Positions 9,168 through 17,801 of a stretch of DNA of 64,000 bases are shown here, piece by piece. The translations under genes were made by a program, and so were the position numbers. Within the stretch, counting starts at the first letter, position 1, and the number at the start of each line of letters is the position of its first letter. This DNA is from an uncultured Aquimarina sp. GTDB taxonomy: Bacteria > Bacteroidota > Bacteroidia > Flavobacteriales > Flavobacteriaceae. Where the stretch lies: NCBI GenBank assembly GCA_947498935.1, contig CANMMM010000015.1, positions 62,001-126,000 of the forward strand, read 5' to 3'. The notes beneath the pieces were generated by a model that ran no database searches, had not been told where the DNA came from, and saw only the letters and a program-made list of their open reading frames with translations.

Positions 9168-9599
9168 GTGAAAATAGCTATCGGTAATGATCATGCAGGT
9201 ACAGACTATAAATTAGGAGTTGTATCGTATTTAGAATCAGTAGGTATAGAAGTTATTAACTATGGTACAGATGCACATGATAGTGTAGATTACCCAGATT
9301 TTGTACATCCTGTAGCAAAAGATGTTGATAAAGGTGTTGTGGATTTTGGTATTCTTATCTGTGGTAGTGGAAATGGTGTTTCTATTACGGCTAATAAGTA
9401 TAGAAATGTACGCGCTGGATTATGCTGGACTTCAGAAATTACTACATTAACAAGACAGCATAACAACGCAAATATATTGAGTATCCCAGCTCGTTTTACT
9501 TCTTTACCACAAGCTATCGAAATGGTAAAAACATTTTTAGCTACTGATTTTGAAGGAGGAAGGCATCAAAATAGAGTAGAAAAAATTACAATGTGTTAA
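9168..9599 (+). CDS. rpiB: Ribose-5-phosphate isomerase B
   Basis: Interconverts ribose-5-phosphate and ribulose-5-phosphate in the pentose phosphate pathway. The 143 aa start at GTG 9168 with MKIAIGNDHAGTDYK, the substrate-binding N-terminus of the RpiB/LacA family. The catalytic Cys lies in FGILICGSGNGVSI, and the RAGLCWTSE, ARQ-equivalent TRQHNNANIL and late GGRHQNRVEKI segments are present. It is followed after 9 bases by a GNAT gene, so the two are probably one operon closed by the terminator at 10073. Confidence 0.96.
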   Translation: MKIAIGNDHAGTDYKLGVVSYLESVGIEVINYGTDAHDSVDYPDFVHPVAKDVDKGVVDFGILICGSGNGVSITANKYRNVRAGLCWTSEITTLTRQHNNANILSIPARFTSLPQAIEMVKTFLATDFEGGRHQNRVEKITMC

Positions 9600-9608
9600 A
9601 TTAGATAT

Positions 9609-10064
9609 ATGTCTGTAGTTTTTAGTGTCAAAAGTTTTGACATGTTATCTACTAAAGAACTCTACGAAATGCTGCGCTTACGCGCAGCTGTCTTTGTGGT
9701 AGAACAGGATTGTGTATATCAGGATTTAGATGCTAAAGATCAATATGCATTGCACTTAATAGGTGTTAAAAACGATGAGATCATAGCATATACACGATTA
9801 TTCGATAAAGGTTTCTATTTTGAGGAAGCTAGTATTGGTAGAGTAGTAGTAGCCCAAGAAGAACGGGCATATGGCTATGGACATCAATTAATAGCAGAAA
9901 GCATCCGTGTGATTACCGAGGAATTTAATACTACAGTGATTAAAATTTCTGCGCAATGTTATTTACAAAAATTCTATAATGCGCATGGTTTTAAACAGGT
10001 AGGAGAAGAGTATTTAGAAGATGGACTCCCTCATATAGCGATGATCAGAGATGTAAAATTATAA
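9609..10064 (+). CDS. ElaA-type GNAT acetyltransferase
   Basis: A 151 aa acetyl-CoA-dependent N-acetyltransferase of the ElaA subgroup. It shows the typical N-terminus with LYEMLRLRAAVFVVEQDC, then YQDLDAKDQYALHL, the acetyl-CoA loop region ASIGRVVVAQEERAYGYGHQL, and the C-terminal AQCYLQKFYNAHGFKQVGEE. The substrate is unknown. It is 9 bases downstream of rpiB on the same strand and closed by a terminator 9 bases after its stop. Confidence 0.9.
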   Translation: MSVVFSVKSFDMLSTKELYEMLRLRAAVFVVEQDCVYQDLDAKDQYALHLIGVKNDEIIAYTRLFDKGFYFEEASIGRVVVAQEERAYGYGHQLIAESIRVITEEFNTTVIKISAQCYLQKFYNAHGFKQVGEEYLEDGLPHIAMIRDVKL

Positions 10065-10072
10065 ATTAAAAG

Positions 10073-10107
10073 AAAGGCTGTCTATAGAAATTATGACAGC
10101 CTTTTTT
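10073..10107 (+). terminator. Terminator of the rpiB-GNAT operon
   Basis: Inverted repeat AAAGGCTGTC / GACAGCCTTT with a 12-base loop, followed by a T run. It lies 9 bases after the GNAT stop codon. Confidence 0.75.
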
Positions 10108-10181
10108 AGTTATCATTCATTACTAATGAATTTTTATATATTTTCACTACTGTGTATTTTGTAGTGTAATTTTTAAAATTT

Positions 10182-10268
10182 GCGTTAGGGATAGCAGTGG
10201 AAATCCCACAGCTCGACCTTAGGAGAGCGAGGAATTGGAACGGATAGCCCGACCCTTGGGTAACGCCC
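10182..10268 (+). repeat. Family A palindromic repeat, copy A2
   Basis: From GCGTTAGGGATAG to GGGTAACGCCC, with the same middle type as A1 and A6 (AGGAATTGGAACGG). It lies between the converging GNAT and S41 peptidase genes and ends 18 bases from the S41 stop codon. Confidence 0.8.
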
Positions 10269-10286
10269 TAATAATCAAGATGAGTT

Positions 10287-11909
10287 CTATTTTAAAATCT
10301 TACGATACTTACTAAGATCACCTAATATCTCTTTACTTTTTTTGATTTCTGGATTGTGTGCTACATAATAGTTATACATTCCTTCTCTGTAGGCATATCG
10401 TTTTACGATTTCGTCGGTGAGGAGTTGTATTACTTCATTTTTATGGATATCTAATGCTTTTTCATTAGAGGTTTTTACAGCATTTAATAATGCAGTATAT
10501 TCTGCTGTAATATCCTGATCTATCTTATCTTTTTTAGCTACGTTGAGTGCTTTTTTCAGGGATTTTTCTGTAGGACTTTCAAAATTAAAATCACTCTGTT
10601 TTACAAAATTCTTAAACGCTTCGTAATCTGCTTCTGTAAATTTAAAATTATCGATGTCTAATTGTTGGTTTGCATAATAATAGTTGGTTCCGTAATTAAA
10701 AATAGCATTAGAGGCTAGGAGAGAAGTGGTAATGGTACTGAATTTAGAGGTTTCCATTTCTATATCAGGTTGTATACCACCACCGTCATATACGGTTCTT
10801 CCGTTTTTGGTTTTAAAGGCTTTGAAATCTTTTTCGTTAATGCGTACTGCTTTGTTATTTTCATCTCTATTCCAGTAGTCTAGGGCTTGAATACATCTAC
10901 CACTTGGGGTGTAATATCTAGAAATGGTAATCTTTACTTGCGTTCCGTAGGTAAGTTTTTTAGGGCGTTGTACAAGTCCTTTTCCAAAACTTCTGGCACC
11001 GATCACGACTCCTCTGTCTAGATCTTGTATACTACCTGCTACAATCTCGCTAGCAGAGGCACTTCTACCATTTACTAATACTACTAAGGGGATTTCTATA
11101 TCTATGGGTTGTTTTTTGGTATGGTACTCTTTATTGTATTTTTTTACTACTGATTTTGTAGTGGTAATTAGTTCTCCTTTTGGGACAAAAATATTAGTTA
11201 CATTGATAGCCTCGCTTAGTAGTCCTCCTGGATTTCCTCTAAGGTCTAGGATGATTTTTTCTGCTCCTTTGGCTTTTAATTCTTTAAGAGCTGCTCCAGT
11301 TTCTGTAGAGGCTTTGTTATTAAATTTAGATAATACGATATAGCCTGTATTATCGTCTAATAAGGTGTAGAAGGGTACTGCTTTTACTTCTATTTCTTCT
11401 CGGGTGAGTACTGTGCTTTTGGTTTCGTTTTGTCGTTTATAAGTGATCGTTACTTTGGTATCACTAGCTCCTTTGAGGAGTTCTCCCGCATCTTCTTTAA
11501 AATCTGCTACGATGATATCTCCGATCTGTATAATTTCGTCTCCGGCTTTTAAACCGGCTTTATCGGCTGGGTATCCTTTGTAAGGTTCTATGATAATGAT
11601 CTTATCTTTTACGGTTTTTACAGAGGCTCCGATGCCTGTATATTCTCCTGCATTTCTGATTTTAGAGGCTTCTACATCTTGCTCATTCCAATACTTGGTA
11701 TAGGGATCCAAATCACTAAGCATGGCTTTGATAGCTGTATCCATAAGTTCGGCAGGATTGGTTTCATCTACATAATTCATGTTTAATTCTTTAAACATGG
11801 TGGTAAAAATTTCGATTTGTTTGGCTATTTCAAAAAAATCGGATTTAAAACTTACTGTAGATAAGAATACTACAATAGCTATTGCTGGATACAATACTTT
11901 TTTGCTCAT
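10287..11909 (-). CDS. S41 family C-terminal processing peptidase
   Basis: A CtpA/Tsp-like protease of 540 aa acting outside the inner membrane. I use the start at 11909 (MSKKVLYPAIAIVVFLSTVSF), which gives a clean membrane anchor or signal; an ATG at 11945 adds 12 polar residues and lies next to a repeat. A PDZ domain (about 85-160, with YTGIGASVKTV and GYPADKAGLKAGDEI) is followed by the catalytic region with the Ser in NGRSASASEIVAGS and the Lys in ARSFGKGLVQRP, the Ser-Lys dyad. The gene is downstream of rnpA; repeat B2 fills the space between them. Confidence 0.93.
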   Translation of the reverse strand: MSKKVLYPAIAIVVFLSTVSFKSDFFEIAKQIEIFTTMFKELNMNYVDETNPAELMDTAIKAMLSDLDPYTKYWNEQDVEASKIRNAGEYTGIGASVKTVKDKIIIIEPYKGYPADKAGLKAGDEIIQIGDIIVADFKEDAGELLKGASDTKVTITYKRQNETKSTVLTREEIEVKAVPFYTLLDDNTGYIVLSKFNNKASTETGAALKELKAKGAEKIILDLRGNPGGLLSEAINVTNIFVPKGELITTTKSVVKKYNKEYHTKKQPIDIEIPLVVLVNGRSASASEIVAGSIQDLDRGVVIGARSFGKGLVQRPKKLTYGTQVKITISRYYTPSGRCIQALDYWNRDENNKAVRINEKDFKAFKTKNGRTVYDGGGIQPDIEMETSKFSTITTSLLASNAIFNYGTNYYYANQQLDIDNFKFTEADYEAFKNFVKQSDFNFESPTEKSLKKALNVAKKDKIDQDITAEYTALLNAVKTSNEKALDIHKNEVIQLLTDEIVKRYAYREGMYNYYVAHNPEIKKSKEILGDLSKYRKILK

Positions 11910-11947
11910 GGTCTTATTTTTTGATGAGTTTGGAAATGTTAGCACTA

Positions 11948-12109
11948 GAAGTGGGTTAAACTTTTTTCAATTTGCTATAAAAATGATCTTTTGCACTCAA
12001 ATTTTGCATTTTTTTAGTTCCGTAGCGCTGCTATGCAACTAAAAAATTACTGTATTTGATCACAAAATCTTAGTTTTTCGCTGAAATTAAAAAAAGTTTA
12101 AATCACTTC
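11948..12109 (-). repeat. Family B MITE-like repeat, copy B2
   Basis: A complete copy of about 160 bases. Terminal inverted repeats are GAAGTGGGTTAAACTTTTTT on the left and AAGTTTAAATCACTTC on the right, with core CCGTAGCGCTGCTATGCAAC. Its right end touches the stop codon of rnpA (12110-12112) with no base between. Confidence 0.85.
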
Positions 12110-12487
12110 TTAATTTGCTGCACATTCTTTACTCATGAATTTCTGTAATAGTTTTTTCATTTTAGCGGTAATTAGTGATTGGTCAGGTATTTCCTTGCCA
12201 ATGTATAAAAACATAAAATTGAAATTAGGGGTAGTGTCTGATTGTACAATATACTTATTTTTTCTATAACTTTCGCGCAGTAAACGCTTTATATGATTGC
12301 GCTGTACGGCTTTTTTAAAATTGCGTTTACCTACTGATACGGCTACAGTAGTACAATGACTAGGTATAGTTTTAGTGTGATAAATTAACCGTATGGGATA
12401 TTGTGTAATAGGGGTACCTGCTGTGAATAACAGATCAATTTCTTTTTTACTTTTTAGTTTTTCTTTTTTTCCAAAGCGTGCTTCCAT
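12110..12487 (-). CDS. rnpA: Ribonuclease P protein component
   Basis: The basic protein subunit that helps RNase P RNA remove tRNA 5' leaders. The 125 aa show the family N-terminus (FGKKEKLKSKKEIDLLFTAG), the central VAVSVGKRNFKKAVQRN and the RNR-type signature RNHIKRLLRESYR. rpmH is not next to it, which is usual in Bacteroidota. Its stop codon abuts repeat B2, and the S41 peptidase gene follows on the same strand. Confidence 0.95.
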   Translation of the reverse strand: MEARFGKKEKLKSKKEIDLLFTAGTPITQYPIRLIYHTKTIPSHCTTVAVSVGKRNFKKAVQRNHIKRLLRESYRKNKYIVQSDTTPNFNFMFLYIGKEIPDQSLITAKMKKLLQKFMSKECAAN

Positions 12488-12519
12488 GTCATTACCATTA
12501 CTTCTATGAATTCTATAAC

Positions 12520-12570
12520 AAAAATAAGAGCTTATCAGAAAAGTATCTTATTTTTTCCTGATAAGCTCTT
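12520..12570 (-). terminator. Terminator after the M1 peptidase operon
   Basis: A 13-base inverted repeat AAGAGCTTATCAG (12526-12538) / CTGATAAGCTCTT (12558-12570). On the minus strand it is followed by a T run (12525-12520). It separates the MBL-S8-M1 operon from rnpA. Confidence 0.7.
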
Positions 12571-12595
12571 AAAAAAATGATTGTGCTATTGCACC

Positions 12596-14428
12596 TTATT
12601 TATCGTATTCATTATTTGATTTATCTATATCTGCCATTGTATGATTTGGATCGATGACAATGGATTTTATATTAGACAAATCATTTGGAATCTCGAAAGT
12701 ATAGCTAGGATTGGTCCATACCCAATCTGATAATACAGTTCTTTTTATGGATGGAGTAGGGTTTTCTTTGATAGCACGCATCATTCGTAGCGGTATGTAG
12801 AAAGAGGTCTGACTTCCATCTGCATGAGTCACATAAATATCGAGTGGCATAGGCATCATACCGATACGTTCTACGGTTACTGTAGTTTTATTATCAATAC
12901 CTTTTACGTCTTTAATGGCATAGTCAATGGTATTGGTAGTTTGTGTCCAATCTGTAAGATACCAATCTAGTTGCATCCCTGATGTTTTTTCGGCTATTCG
13001 CTTAAAATCATTGGGTGTAGGGTGCTTAAACTTCCAATTATCAAAGTATTTTTTGATAGTTTGGGCTTGTTTTTCTCGACCGATTACATAGGCTAATTGT
13101 GCTAAAAATACTGCTCCTTTGTTATAGGCAGAGTTTCCATAGGCAAAATTATGAGTGAATCGATCTGCATGGGTAGATTGTGGCTGCTCAATACCTGATT
13201 TAGCTAATTGTATATAACCTGCATATGCGGGTGCTAATGGATTGGTTTTTTGTTGCTTTAATACTAAATCGGTGGCTAGGGTAGAGATATAGGTAGTAAA
13301 TCCTTCGTCCATCCACTCGTGTTTAGCTTCGTTTGTAGCGAGTATGTGCTGAAACCAAGCGTGTGCCATTTCATGTGCAGTAACGCCTACTAGGCTTCCA
13401 AAACTTCTTTCTCCTGTGATTAGTGTACACATGGCATATTCCATACCTCCATCTCCTCCTTGTATGATAGAGTATTGATCGTATGGATAGGTTCCTATAT
13501 GCTGACTAAGGTATTCCATTAATGCTACAGATACTGGTTGTAGTTTTTTCCAGTTTTCTTTGATTTGTTCATTGTCTTTATACAGAAAATGAAGTAATGG
13601 ACCGTCGGGTACTTGTATGGTATCATGGATATACTCGGGATCGGCTGCCCATGTAAAATCGTGTACATTAGGAGCTATAAAGTGCCAAGATAATTTTTTG
13701 TCTTTTTGTTTTACTTTGCCCCTTTTTTTTTGGTATCCATATCCTATTTCTTGCGGATTTTGTAGGTATCCAGATCCTCCAAGGATGTACTTTTTATCGA
13801 TAGTAATGGTTACATCAAAATTACCCCATACGCCATGAAATTCTCTGGCGATGTAAGGATCTGCATGCCATCCTTCGAAGTCGTATTCTGCCATCTTTGG
13901 ATACCATTGGGTCATGGATAATGCTACTCCTTCTTTGCTATTTCTACCGGATCTACGTATTTGTTCTGGGACTTGTGCTTTAAAATCCATCAAAAAGGTT
14001 ACTTTTTCGCCTGGTAGAATAGGAGTCGGCAGGGTAGCTTCTAGGACAGTTCCTGCAATTTCAAAGGGAACTTTTGTTCCGTTTTGAGTGAGTGAAGCTA
14101 CTTGGATATATCCGATCTGTTCTGGCGAGAGTTTATGTATTTTATCTAAGACTCTAGGATCTGGATCGGCAATGGTTCTAGACCGTACGTCCATTTCACT
14201 ACCTGGTTGAAAAGCATTGAAATATAAGTGATAGAACACTCGATGTAAGGTATCTGGAGAATTGTTTGTATAGACTAATTCTTGGGTTCCTTGGTATTGA
14301 AATTTTTCTACATCCATGTCTATATTCATTGTATAGTCGACATGTTGTTGCCAGTATTTGGTATTATTTTGAGCGGTGGCTATAGTGATACCAAAGAGTA
14401 GCGTAGCGAAAAGAAGTTGATGCTTCAT
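12596..14428 (-). CDS. Secreted M1 family zinc aminopeptidase-like protein
   Basis: A 610 aa metallopeptidase with a signal peptide (MKHQLLFATLLFGITIATAQ). The M1 zinc site is HEMAH (352-356) with the third ligand in WMDEGFT (Glu 375), and GGMEYA (Glu 330) is the M1 exopeptidase motif in place of GAMEN. The C-terminal part has the M1-typical TSGMQLDWYLTDWTQT. It probably trims peptides in the periplasm or outside. It is the last gene of an operon, 9 bases after the S8 peptidase gene. Confidence 0.93.
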   Translation of the reverse strand: MKHQLLFATLLFGITIATAQNNTKYWQQHVDYTMNIDMDVEKFQYQGTQELVYTNNSPDTLHRVFYHLYFNAFQPGSEMDVRSRTIADPDPRVLDKIHKLSPEQIGYIQVASLTQNGTKVPFEIAGTVLEATLPTPILPGEKVTFLMDFKAQVPEQIRRSGRNSKEGVALSMTQWYPKMAEYDFEGWHADPYIAREFHGVWGNFDVTITIDKKYILGGSGYLQNPQEIGYGYQKKRGKVKQKDKKLSWHFIAPNVHDFTWAADPEYIHDTIQVPDGPLLHFLYKDNEQIKENWKKLQPVSVALMEYLSQHIGTYPYDQYSIIQGGDGGMEYAMCTLITGERSFGSLVGVTAHEMAHAWFQHILATNEAKHEWMDEGFTTYISTLATDLVLKQQKTNPLAPAYAGYIQLAKSGIEQPQSTHADRFTHNFAYGNSAYNKGAVFLAQLAYVIGREKQAQTIKKYFDNWKFKHPTPNDFKRIAEKTSGMQLDWYLTDWTQTTNTIDYAIKDVKGIDNKTTVTVERIGMMPMPLDIYVTHADGSQTSFYIPLRMMRAIKENPTPSIKRTVLSDWVWTNPSYTFEIPNDLSNIKSIVIDPNHTMADIDKSNNEYDK

Positions 14429-14437
14429 CTTTGTTTA

Positions 14438-16117
14438 TTATTTAGACATTTTATCTGCTAGAATCAGAGCATTGTAGAGGTTAACGATACGTCCTGATTT
14501 AGACAGTTCAGTAAATTTCTGAGTGGCAGTTGGATTACCACCTACTATGACTGTGGTAGGAATACTGATACCGCTATCCATTAGTATTTGTTTTACTTGA
14601 CTGGCTTTGAGTTTTGGATAATAGGATCGTATTAATGCTGCTACTCCGCTTACAGCAGGTGCTGCCATAGAGGTTCCTTGTAGGTATTCGTAAGTATTGG
14701 ATGGGGTAGTGGCCCATATTTTTACTCCTGGAGCGAATGTATCTACATTATTTTTTCCGTAGTTAGAGAATTCTGCAACAAGATTAGATCCGTATTCATA
14801 GTTCAATGCACCGATAGTGATAAAGTTATCTGCTATTTCGGTGGTATTGTCTGTTTGATCATTTGGATACACCATTTTTTGGTCTAAATCTTCTGCATCA
14901 TTTCCTGCGGCATTCACGATTAATACGTCTTTTTTAGCTGCATATTTAATGGCATCTCTTACCCATTCTGGGTGTGTGGTATAGTATTTTCCAAAGCTGG
15001 TATTGATTACTTTGGCACCGTTATCTACGGCATATCTAATGGCTAGTGCGATGTCCTTGTCATATTCATCGCCATTAGGAACGGCTCTTATGGACATGAT
15101 TTGTACGTTTTGAGCGATACCATTTACACCTTTTCCATTATTTCTCTCGGCAGCAATGATTCCTGCTACGTGTGTCCCGTGCTTGATATTTTTTTTGTCG
15201 GGATTAGGTCCCATTACTTTGTTATTTCCGTAATTGGTATCGGCAATATCATCTACATTGTCTCCTACAGGGGATCTACCATCGAAATCTACATTGAGAT
15301 GGTATTCTAATTGTTCTGTAAAGTGTGTTACTCCTTCTGATATATTTTTAATAAAGTCTGGTATGTATTCTCCTTGATCTAAGAATCCAAACATCTGAGA
15401 TAACAAGGCTATGTGTTGCTGCATCTCTGGTGTTGCAGCTTCTACGGATAGTACTTCCTGCTGGGTGTAGTTTTCTTTTCCTATTTTTTCTGATACTATT
15501 TTATGAGAAGCACTGACTTGCTGTAAGATTTGTCCGTATTGTGCTTTGTTTCCAAGGGCTTTTTGGTATTCTTCTTCGTGAGCAGCTTTGGCTTTTATAT
15601 ACAATTGATAGTCTTCTTTATCTGCGGCAGCTACAGACGCTAGGTTTTTACCTTTGAATTTGTCTTTATATTTTTTGACAATTCGGGTGTATTCTAGATT
15701 TTCATTTTCGGAGTCTCCAAGAAAATTCCACCCATAGATATCGTCTACGTATCCATTATTATCATCGTCTTTTCTATTTCCTTTGATCTCTTTTGGGTTT
15801 TTCCAGAGTACTCCGTCTAGATCTTCGTGTTCGATATCTACGCCACTGTCTATTACACCTACGATTACAGTTTGTCCTTTTTTGTTTTTTAGGATGTCTT
15901 TATAGGCTTTATCTACACTCATTCCAGGAATGGTGTCTGTAATAAGGTCTGCGGAATTCCAGTTTTTAAGCTCTGTATCAGAAAGGTTTATATTTTTTAG
16001 TGGTATGCTGTCTATATTTTCTATGGGAGTAGAAATGATGGTGGGTGAACCACAACTAGCGAATAATAGGGATGTACCAATGCTAAGTGCAAAAAAACGA
16101 TTTGTTTTTTGGATCAT
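14438..16117 (-). CDS. S8 family subtilisin-like serine protease, lipoprotein
   Basis: From the ATG at 16117 it has 559 aa and begins MIQKTNRFFALSIGTSLLFASCG, a lipoprotein signal with the lipid Cys about residue 22. An upstream start would overlap the MBL gene. The catalytic triad is Asp 90 (VIGVIDSGVD), His 313 (KHGTHVAGII) and Ser 483 (QGTSMAAPAVSG), with the oxyanion Asn in NAAGNDA. About 220 residues separate Asp and His, far more than in subtilisin (about 30-40), because of a Lys/Glu-rich helical insertion. It is the middle gene of the operon MBL-S8-M1, with gaps of 7 and 9 bases. Confidence 0.93.
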   Translation of the reverse strand: MIQKTNRFFALSIGTSLLFASCGSPTIISTPIENIDSIPLKNINLSDTELKNWNSADLITDTIPGMSVDKAYKDILKNKKGQTVIVGVIDSGVDIEHEDLDGVLWKNPKEIKGNRKDDDNNGYVDDIYGWNFLGDSENENLEYTRIVKKYKDKFKGKNLASVAAADKEDYQLYIKAKAAHEEEYQKALGNKAQYGQILQQVSASHKIVSEKIGKENYTQQEVLSVEAATPEMQQHIALLSQMFGFLDQGEYIPDFIKNISEGVTHFTEQLEYHLNVDFDGRSPVGDNVDDIADTNYGNNKVMGPNPDKKNIKHGTHVAGIIAAERNNGKGVNGIAQNVQIMSIRAVPNGDEYDKDIALAIRYAVDNGAKVINTSFGKYYTTHPEWVRDAIKYAAKKDVLIVNAAGNDAEDLDQKMVYPNDQTDNTTEIADNFITIGALNYEYGSNLVAEFSNYGKNNVDTFAPGVKIWATTPSNTYEYLQGTSMAAPAVSGVAALIRSYYPKLKASQVKQILMDSGISIPTTVIVGGNPTATQKFTELSKSGRIVNLYNALILADKMSK

Positions 16118-16124
16118 GTTGGGA

Positions 16125-16985
16125 TTAGTTAAATAATTCATTACAAGTATATGTTTCTTTAAGTCGTACACCTTTTTCTGTGTGCTGTACGGTAATAATT
16201 TCATTATGTGCATCGTGTTCTAGAAATAGATACCAATTGTTATCTGCTGCGTTTTCTAGAAATAATTTTTTTTCGGGTAGGGTTAAAAGAGGTCTTGTAT
16301 CATAGCCCATTACGTATGGCAGGGGTATATGTCCTGCTGTAGGTAATAGATCTGCCATGAACACAATGGTTTTATCTTTATATGTGATATGTGGTATCAT
16401 TTGTTTTTCGGTATGACCGTCTACAAATAGTACGCCAAAACCTAATGCTGTTTCTGGTAGGTAGATTGCGTCTTTTTTTGATATGAAGTGCAAGTGTCCA
16501 CTTTCTTGTATGGGGAGTATGTTTTCGCTTAGGAAAGAGGCTTTTTCTCTGGCATTGGGTTGTGTAGCCCAATCCCAATGTTGTTGATTACTCCATATTT
16601 TGGCATTTTTAAAAGCCAATTCATAGCCTGTTTTGTCTTTGTTCCATTGTACGACTCCTCCACAGTGATCGAAATGTAAGTGTGTTATAAAGACATCGGT
16701 AATATCATCTCTATGAAATCCTACTTGTTTAAGTGAGGTATCGATGGTATCATTACCCCATAAGGAGTAGTGGCTAAAAAATTTTTCGGATTGTTTGTTA
16801 CCCATTCCTGCATCAATGAGTAGTAGTCGATCGCCATCTTCTATGAGTAGGCATCGGGCTGCAATGTCTATTAGATTGCGATGATCTGCTGGATTGGTTT
16901 TACTCCACAGTACTTTGGGTACTACTCCAAACATGGCGCCTCCGTCTAATTTAAAGTTTCCTGCATTTATAGGGTATAAGTTCAT
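16125..16985 (-). CDS. MBL-fold metallo-hydrolase
   Basis: A 286 aa metallo-beta-lactamase-fold hydrolase without a signal peptide. The metal-binding motif HLHFDHCGG is followed by the later ligand segments FVDGHTEKQMIPH, VFMADLLPTAGHIPLP and the C-terminal FLEHDAHNE. The N-terminal LLIDAGMGNKQS is typical of the quorum-quenching lactonase-like or general hydrolase subgroup; the substrate is not known. It is the first gene of the operon with the S8 and M1 peptidases, and repeat B3 lies 68 bases upstream. Confidence 0.9.
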   Translation of the reverse strand: MNLYPINAGNFKLDGGAMFGVVPKVLWSKTNPADHRNLIDIAARCLLIEDGDRLLLIDAGMGNKQSEKFFSHYSLWGNDTIDTSLKQVGFHRDDITDVFITHLHFDHCGGVVQWNKDKTGYELAFKNAKIWSNQQHWDWATQPNAREKASFLSENILPIQESGHLHFISKKDAIYLPETALGFGVLFVDGHTEKQMIPHITYKDKTIVFMADLLPTAGHIPLPYVMGYDTRPLLTLPEKKLFLENAADNNWYLFLEHDAHNEIITVQHTEKGVRLKETYTCNELFN

Positions 16986-17053
16986 TACCAGTAAGCGTTA
17001 TAATATTATTTAGTTACAAATGTAGCGTTGCTTTCGAATCTAAATTTTATTAT

Positions 17054-17215
17054 GAAGTGGTCTAAACTTTTTTCAATTTGCTATAAAAACAATCTTTTGC
17101 CCCCAAATTTTGTAATTTTTGAGTTCCGTAGCGCTGCTATGCAACAAAAAAATCACTTTATTTGGTCGCAAAATCTTACGATGTTCGCTGAAATCAAAAA
17201 AGTTTAAATCACTTC
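17054..17215 (+). repeat. Family B MITE-like repeat, copy B3
   Basis: Complete copy with ends GAAGTGGTCTAAACTTTTTT and AAGTTTAAATCACTTC and the core CCGTAGCGCTGCTATGCAAC. It lies upstream of the MBL operon. The short flanking words TAT/TAT might be a target duplication, but this cannot be shown from one site. Confidence 0.85.
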
Positions 17216-17222
17216 TATTATT

Positions 17223-17382
17223 GAATTCATCTTGACCTTTTCTTTTCCCTAAAAAATTATTTGAATTTACCTGTATTTCGTTACTTTTTTTATCCGTAGC
17301 GCTGCTATGAATTTTAAAAAGTGCCTTATCCAGTCAAATTTCTTCTCATTTTCGATCAAAAACAAAAAGTCAAGATGAATTC
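17223..17382 (+). repeat. Sister MITE-like repeat (B4) with different ends
   Basis: About 160 bases with terminal inverted repeats GAATTCATCTTGACCTTTT / AAAAAGTCAAGATGAATTC that differ from family B, but with the same inner word ATCCGTAGCGCTGCTATG and a similar layout. It starts 8 bases after B3 and looks like a second subfamily moved by the same kind of enzyme. Confidence 0.7.
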
Positions 17383-17540
17383 TTTAAAAAATACTTGCAA
17401 AATAGAAAAAACAGCAATGATCTTGCTTTTATTTGTCTACTTTTTAACAATATTTCACTAGTTATCTATTTGAGCAGTAATTTTTTTAATAGGATACCGT
17501 AAGGTATGGGGTGCTTTTTTCTTTTTTATATTTGTAGGAC

Positions 17541-17604
17541 TTTTTTTGCATGATGCTACATAATTTTTGTTTTCGCTGAAATCATAAAAGTTTGTATCAT
17601 TTCG
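17541..17604 (+). repeat. Family B repeat, right-half remnant (B5)
   Basis: Carries the right half of family B (TTTTCGCTGAAATCATAAAAG, then TATCATTTCG) with several changes; the left half is lost. The rest of 16986-17801 that is not repeat (17383-17540 and 17704-17801) is AT-rich and shows no gene. Confidence 0.5.
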
Positions 17605-17615
17605 GTATGTGTTTT

Positions 17616-17703
17616 GCGTTAGGGATAGGAGCGGCATCCTTTTTTGGTTTTCCTAAAAAAACAAAAAAGATATAGCAGATAGCCCGACCCTTTGGGAACG
17701 CCC
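17616..17703 (+). repeat. Family A palindromic repeat, copy A3
   Basis: From GCGTTAGGGATAGGAGCGG to GGGAACGCCC. The middle is the hairpin type: ATCCTTTTTTGGTTTT facing AAAACAAAAAAGATAT, shared with A4, A5 and A7. It lies about 100 bases before the antiporter gene. Confidence 0.8.
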
Positions 17704-17801
17704 AAATAGCTATTCACTATATTCGTGCAGTAAAGTTTGTAAAATAGATTGTTTTGAATGATCATTTATAATATTTTTATCATTTTTAAAAAACATACTG
17801 T

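Noticed and set aside
8213..10268. Facing family A copies A1 and A2 as ends of a composite transposon
   Set aside because: The DNA between them carries core genes and no transposase, and single copies occur elsewhere in both directions.
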